From positions 318,501 to 382,500 of the forward strand of contig CAUYUJ010014187.1 of assembly GCA_963575745.1 (NCBI GenBank): DNA of 64,000 nt, read 5' to 3'. Position 1 is the stretch's first letter, and every line of letters begins with the position of its first letter. The position numbers were made by a program, and so were the translations under genes. Positions 60,600 to 64,000 of this stretch are shown piece after piece. This DNA is from Prorocentrum cordatum. Taxonomy: Eukaryota > Sar > Dinophyceae > Prorocentrales > Prorocentraceae. Under the pieces are notes generated by a model, which was given only the letters and a program-made list of their open reading frames with translations, ran no database searches and had not been told where the DNA came from.

Positions 60600-62080
60600 G
60601 AATTTCTTAGGGCCAAGGGATCAGCCGAACAACCCCCGTGACTGGTGGTGTCTTGGCATTGCGCGTGGTTGGCCGCGGGCGTCATGGCGATGCGTGGCGC
60701 CTTGATGGCGCAATCGACAACCGGCGAGGGCGCCGACATGTAACTACGTCGGCGCCCTCCGGGTATAGCGCGCGCGGTGGTGGACACCGTTTGGGGGGCC
60801 CTTCGGGCCAGAGGAACAGCCCGAACAAGCCCCCTGCATGGTGTGTGGCGCCTTGTTGGCGCACCCAGAACAGAAAAACGACCGCCCGCGGCTGTGGCCC
60901 CGATGCTGGGGGGGTTCTTCGGGCCAAGAGAGCAGCCCCAACATCCCCCCGTGACCAGTGGCTCAGCCACCGACGGCGGGGCCGTCGCTGGCCGCGGGCG
61001 TCGCGGCGATGTGCGGTGCCTTGATGGCGCAACCGACGACCGACAAGGGCGCCGACGTAGGCTGTAGTGCGCACGGTGGTGGACACCGTTTGGGGGGTCT
61101 TTCGGGCCAGAGGAGCAGCCCCAACACCCTCCCGGGTTTGTGGCGCCTATTGCTGGCGCACCCAGAGCAGAAGAACGACCGCCCGCGTTAGAAGCCTGAG
61201 AGCCAGCGCTGCTCTCCCACCCGCCTGCCTCCCGGGTGGTGTCGCCGTCCCTCCTTCCGCCGTCTTGCGTCGCTCCTCTGCCTATATTATTCCTCCTGCT
61301 CGTCTCTCGGGCTGTCGCCTGGGCTTCGCCCTCCTCACTCCCCCCCCTTAGCGCGGTCGTTCCCTGTAGCTCGCTCTCTTCCCTCCCCCGGCTCCAGGTT
61401 CGTCCTGGTCCCCGGGTGTCGTTCCTTCCTCTGCCCCCCTGCTGCTTTTGCTGTTCCGGGTCGTCCACCTCGGGGGCCGCATGGCGGGCAGGGCGCGCAT
61501 GGGCAGATTTTTGGCATCCCCGGTCCAGGCAGCTTCGGTCACGTTTGGTGTCCTTATCGCACGTGTCGACTGCACGTGACCCTCTCGGCAAAGTGACGAC
61601 TCTTGCGCGCTTGGCTAGGGGGGGCTATTCGCGCCAAGAGAGCAGCTCGAATAACCCTCCGGTTTCTGGCGCCTCTGTGGCGCGCCCACCCAGGCGACGG
61701 CGAAAAAGGGTAAATTTCGGGCCAATGGAAAGTCCCGAATACCCTCCCCCTTCCAGCTTGCGGCACCTTGGTGGTGTAATCCGGACCAGAAATTGGGAAG
61801 GTGGGGGCACCGTTGGGGGCGTGTTCCGGCCGCCGGGAACGCCCGAACAACCCCCTCCCGTCGCAGACGAAACAACCAAAGTTTGGCCCAACTTGAACAT
61901 CATTGCACGTGGTGTTCATTGCTGCTCCGGAAAGCTTTTGGTGCCTCTGGTTGCGCCGCCATGTGAACAAGTGGTCGCCACACTGTATGTGCACGGGGTA
62001 GTGGAGCCCCATCGGGGGCTTCTTCGAGCCTTGGGACCAGCCCAGATAACCTCCCGGTGGCGCAACCCCAGCGAGCTAAA
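60600..62080. repeat. Family of hairpin-forming units (TTCGGGCC...GCCCGAA)
   Basis: Seven or eight related units lie near 60616, 60793, 60908, 61094, 61616, 61708, 61806 and 62010. Each has a G5-7 run, a TTCGGGCC-like arm, a purine-rich loop (AAGAGAGCA), a GCCCGAACA-like arm and a C5-6 run, so each can fold with outer G:C and inner TTCGGGC:GCCCGAA stems. Between them GGCGC...GGCGCACCCAGA(A/G)CAGAA blocks recur (60850, 61145). No protein domain was recognised. Confidence 0.6.
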
Positions 62081-62084
62081 GGGA

Positions 62085-62650
62085 GGTGCTCGTCGGAGAC
62101 TGTGTGCGCGCGTGCGTGTCTCCTTACAGGCCGCCCCGTGCGTCATCCCAGAATCAAGAAGAGGAGGAGGAGGAGGAGGAGGAATCATAATAATAATATC
62201 AATAATGATACTAGTAATATGCAAGTTCTACCAAGAATGAGGAGGACAAGACTAGCGGAATCCAAATAACTATGATGATAGTAACACAAGATGCCTTCCT
62301 CTGCTTGTTCTTGTCCTCTTTCGCCTTTCTTTTTCTTTTGCGCTAATTTAGGCCGTTGCTCGTTCGCAGTGCCCTGACGCCGCCCGACCTGTTCCTCGCC
62401 GCAGTCGCGATCAAAAAAGTATCCCCACCAGCCCATCCAGAAACGATCAGCAGGGAAGTTGGTAAATCAGGGACGGCTGGAAACATGCAGTTGCCCGGTC
62501 GTCTTCAGACAAATTATCCCGGCAAAGCAACCTAACAGCGATGTGTATAAGAATATCTGGAAGCATTCCCCTTAAGATTCAGGTGAGAATCCAGTTGTAG
62601 AATTCTGCTGTTCTCGCAGTCGCAGTCGCATTCGCAATGACAGTCACAGT
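62085..62650. other. Mixed spacer; start of repeat B near 62423
   Basis: CCCCACCAGCCCATCCAGAA at about 62425-62444 and the following CAGGGAAGTTGG match the left edge of repeat B. The rest, including an AT-rich stretch at 62180-62300, holds nothing recognised. Confidence 0.5.
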
Positions 62651-62654
62651 GGCA

Positions 62655-63487
62655 ACGGCCTTAGGATCCAATGGAATCCTAAGGATTCCTAAGGATTCCT
62701 GAGGATGCTTAACTATGCCTACGGATTCCTACGGATTCCTAAGGATTCCTAGGGATTCCTATGGATTCCTACGGATGCCTCAACCTGCCTCAGTTTCAGC
62801 CTCAGCCTCAGCCTGCCTCGGCTTGCCTCAGCCTCAGCCTCAGCCTGCCTCGGCCTCAGCCTCAGCCTGCCTCAGCCTCAGCCTCAGCCTGCCTCAGCCT
62901 CAGCCTGCGTCAGCCTCAGCCTCAGCCTGCCTCAGCCTGCCTCAGCCTGCCTCAGCTCAGCCTCAGCCTCAGCCTCGGCTTGCCTCAGCCTCAGCCTCAG
63001 CCTGCCTCGGCCTCAGCCTGCCTCGGCCTCAGCCTGCCTCAGCCTCCCCTCCCCCCCCCCCTTCCCCCCCCCCATTCAGCTTCACCTTGTCTCAGCTTCG
63101 GCCTGCCTCGGCCTCATCCTCAGCCTCAGCCTCAGTCTCAGCCTCAGCCTGTCTCGGCCTGAGCCTGCCTCAGCCTGCCTCAGCCTCAGCCTGCCTCAGC
63201 CTCAGCCTGCCTCAGCCTGCCTCAGCCTCAGAGCCTGCCTCGGCTTGCCTCGGCCTCAGCCTCAGCCTGCCTCGGCCTCAGCCTCAGCCTCAGCCTCAGC
63301 CTCAGCCTCAGCCTCAGCCTCAGCCTGCCTCAGCCTCAGCCTCAGCCTGCCTCGGCCTCAGCCTCAGCCTGCCTCAGCCTCAGCCTGCCTCAGCCTCAGC
63401 CTCAGCCTGCCTCGGCGTGCCTCAGCCTCAGCCTCAGCCTGCCTCGGCCTCAGCCTGCCTCGGCCTCAGCCTGCCTCAGCTCGGGCA
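62655..63487. repeat. (GGATTCCTAA)n then (CAGCCT)n minisatellites
   Basis: About ten GGATTCCTA(A/C) units (62666-62780), then about 700 bp of CAGCCT hexamers with TGCCTCGG variants. The Pro/Gln/Ser/Ala frame is an artefact. Confidence 0.9.
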
Positions 63488-63895
63488 TTCAAAATATGGC
63501 ACAGGACTTATGTTTTGGGATCACGAAGATCACGAAGTGGCCCACAGTTGGCTCCGGGCAATCAAAATATGGTGCAGGAATGGTTTTCTGGGAACACGAA
63601 GAACACGAAGTGGCCTACAGTTGGCTCCGGGCATTCACGATTAGCCTGGGAATTGTGTTTTGGGAACACGAAGAACACGAAGTGGTCTACAGTTGGCTCC
63701 GGGCATTGAACATGTGGCCTGGGAATGGTGTTCTGGGAAGACGAAGAACACGAAGTGGCCTACAGTTGGCTCCGGTCATTGAAAATGTGGCCTGGGAATG
63801 GTGTTCTGGGAGCACGAAGAACACGAAGTGGCCTACAGTTGGCTCCGCGCATTCAACATGTGGCCTGGGAGTGGTGTTCTGTTGGCTCCGGGCAG
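63488..63895. repeat. 73-bp tandem repeat, about 5.5 copies
   Basis: GTTGGCTCC recurs at 63547, 63620, 63692, 63765 and 63838 (period 72-73), with a shortened last unit at 63881. Each unit has CACGAAGAACACGAAGTGGC and TGGTGTTCTGGGA. The period is not a multiple of three, so open frames here are not conserved coding. Confidence 0.9.
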
Positions 63896-64000
63896 TCAAA
63901 ATGTAGCTCCTGGCAGTGAAAATGGGGAGTCCCCGGATTCCCGCGGGAGTCCCCGGATTCCCGCGGCACCCGTCGGGCATCTGCCCAGACCCCCCTGGGG

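Noticed and set aside
60777-61100. Val-Val-Asp-Thr-Val frames as a possible second active-site exon of the aspartic protease
   Set aside because: The family needs Asp-Thr-Gly-Thr/Ser. This word sits in a repeated hairpin-bearing unit present twice and lacks the Gly and the following conserved residues.
62715-63644. Pro/Gln/Ser/Ala-rich 309-codon frame
   Set aside because: It is a direct translation of (CAGCCT)n running into a 73-bp repeat whose period is not a multiple of three.

Overview
This is nuclear DNA from a dinoflagellate. Three things support that. There is a complete copy of the dinoflagellate trans-spliced leader embedded in genomic DNA (11074-11095) and a decayed second copy (40764-40785). 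A host gene uses GC and GA 5' splice sites as well as GT. The rest is GC-rich, repeat-dominated DNA in which retroelements and very long microsatellites outweigh genes. The species cannot be fixed from the sequence. No rRNA, tRNA or CRISPR was seen, and no bacterial-type operon or promoter.

Layout. 1-5.4 kb: decayed LINE-type retrotransposon, split by a 7-bp satellite and telomere-like DNA. 5.4-11 kb: simple repeats, a tandem segmental duplication and an array of GCCACGTGGC palindromes. 11.07-12.6 kb: processed retrocopy of a trans-spliced mRNA. 12.6-21 kb: interspersed and tandem repeats. 21.1-60.0 kb: seven recognisable exons of one pepsin-family (A1) aspartic protease gene on the + strand. 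Its second intron is about 34 kb long. 60-64 kb: repeats, probably still inside that gene; the exon with the second catalytic aspartate is not in the window.

Inside the 34-kb intron lie a DIRS-like tyrosine-recombinase retrotransposon with a cytosine-methyltransferase-like domain (25.3-31.8 kb), a Helitron Rep/helicase (33-37.6 kb) with a flanking repeat family and an unexplained 334-codon frame, an intact 340-codon retrocopy behind a relict spliced leader (40.8-41.8 kb), a 164-bp satellite, a second and more decayed DIRS-like element (49.9-54.4 kb), and kilobases of (ATC)n and (GAT)n. All recognisable genes and elements lie on the + strand.

The one clear host gene is the protease. The rest shows how mRNA retroposition, rolling-circle and tyrosine-recombinase elements, and microsatellite growth inflated its introns. 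Assignments were made by reading motifs; no database search was run.
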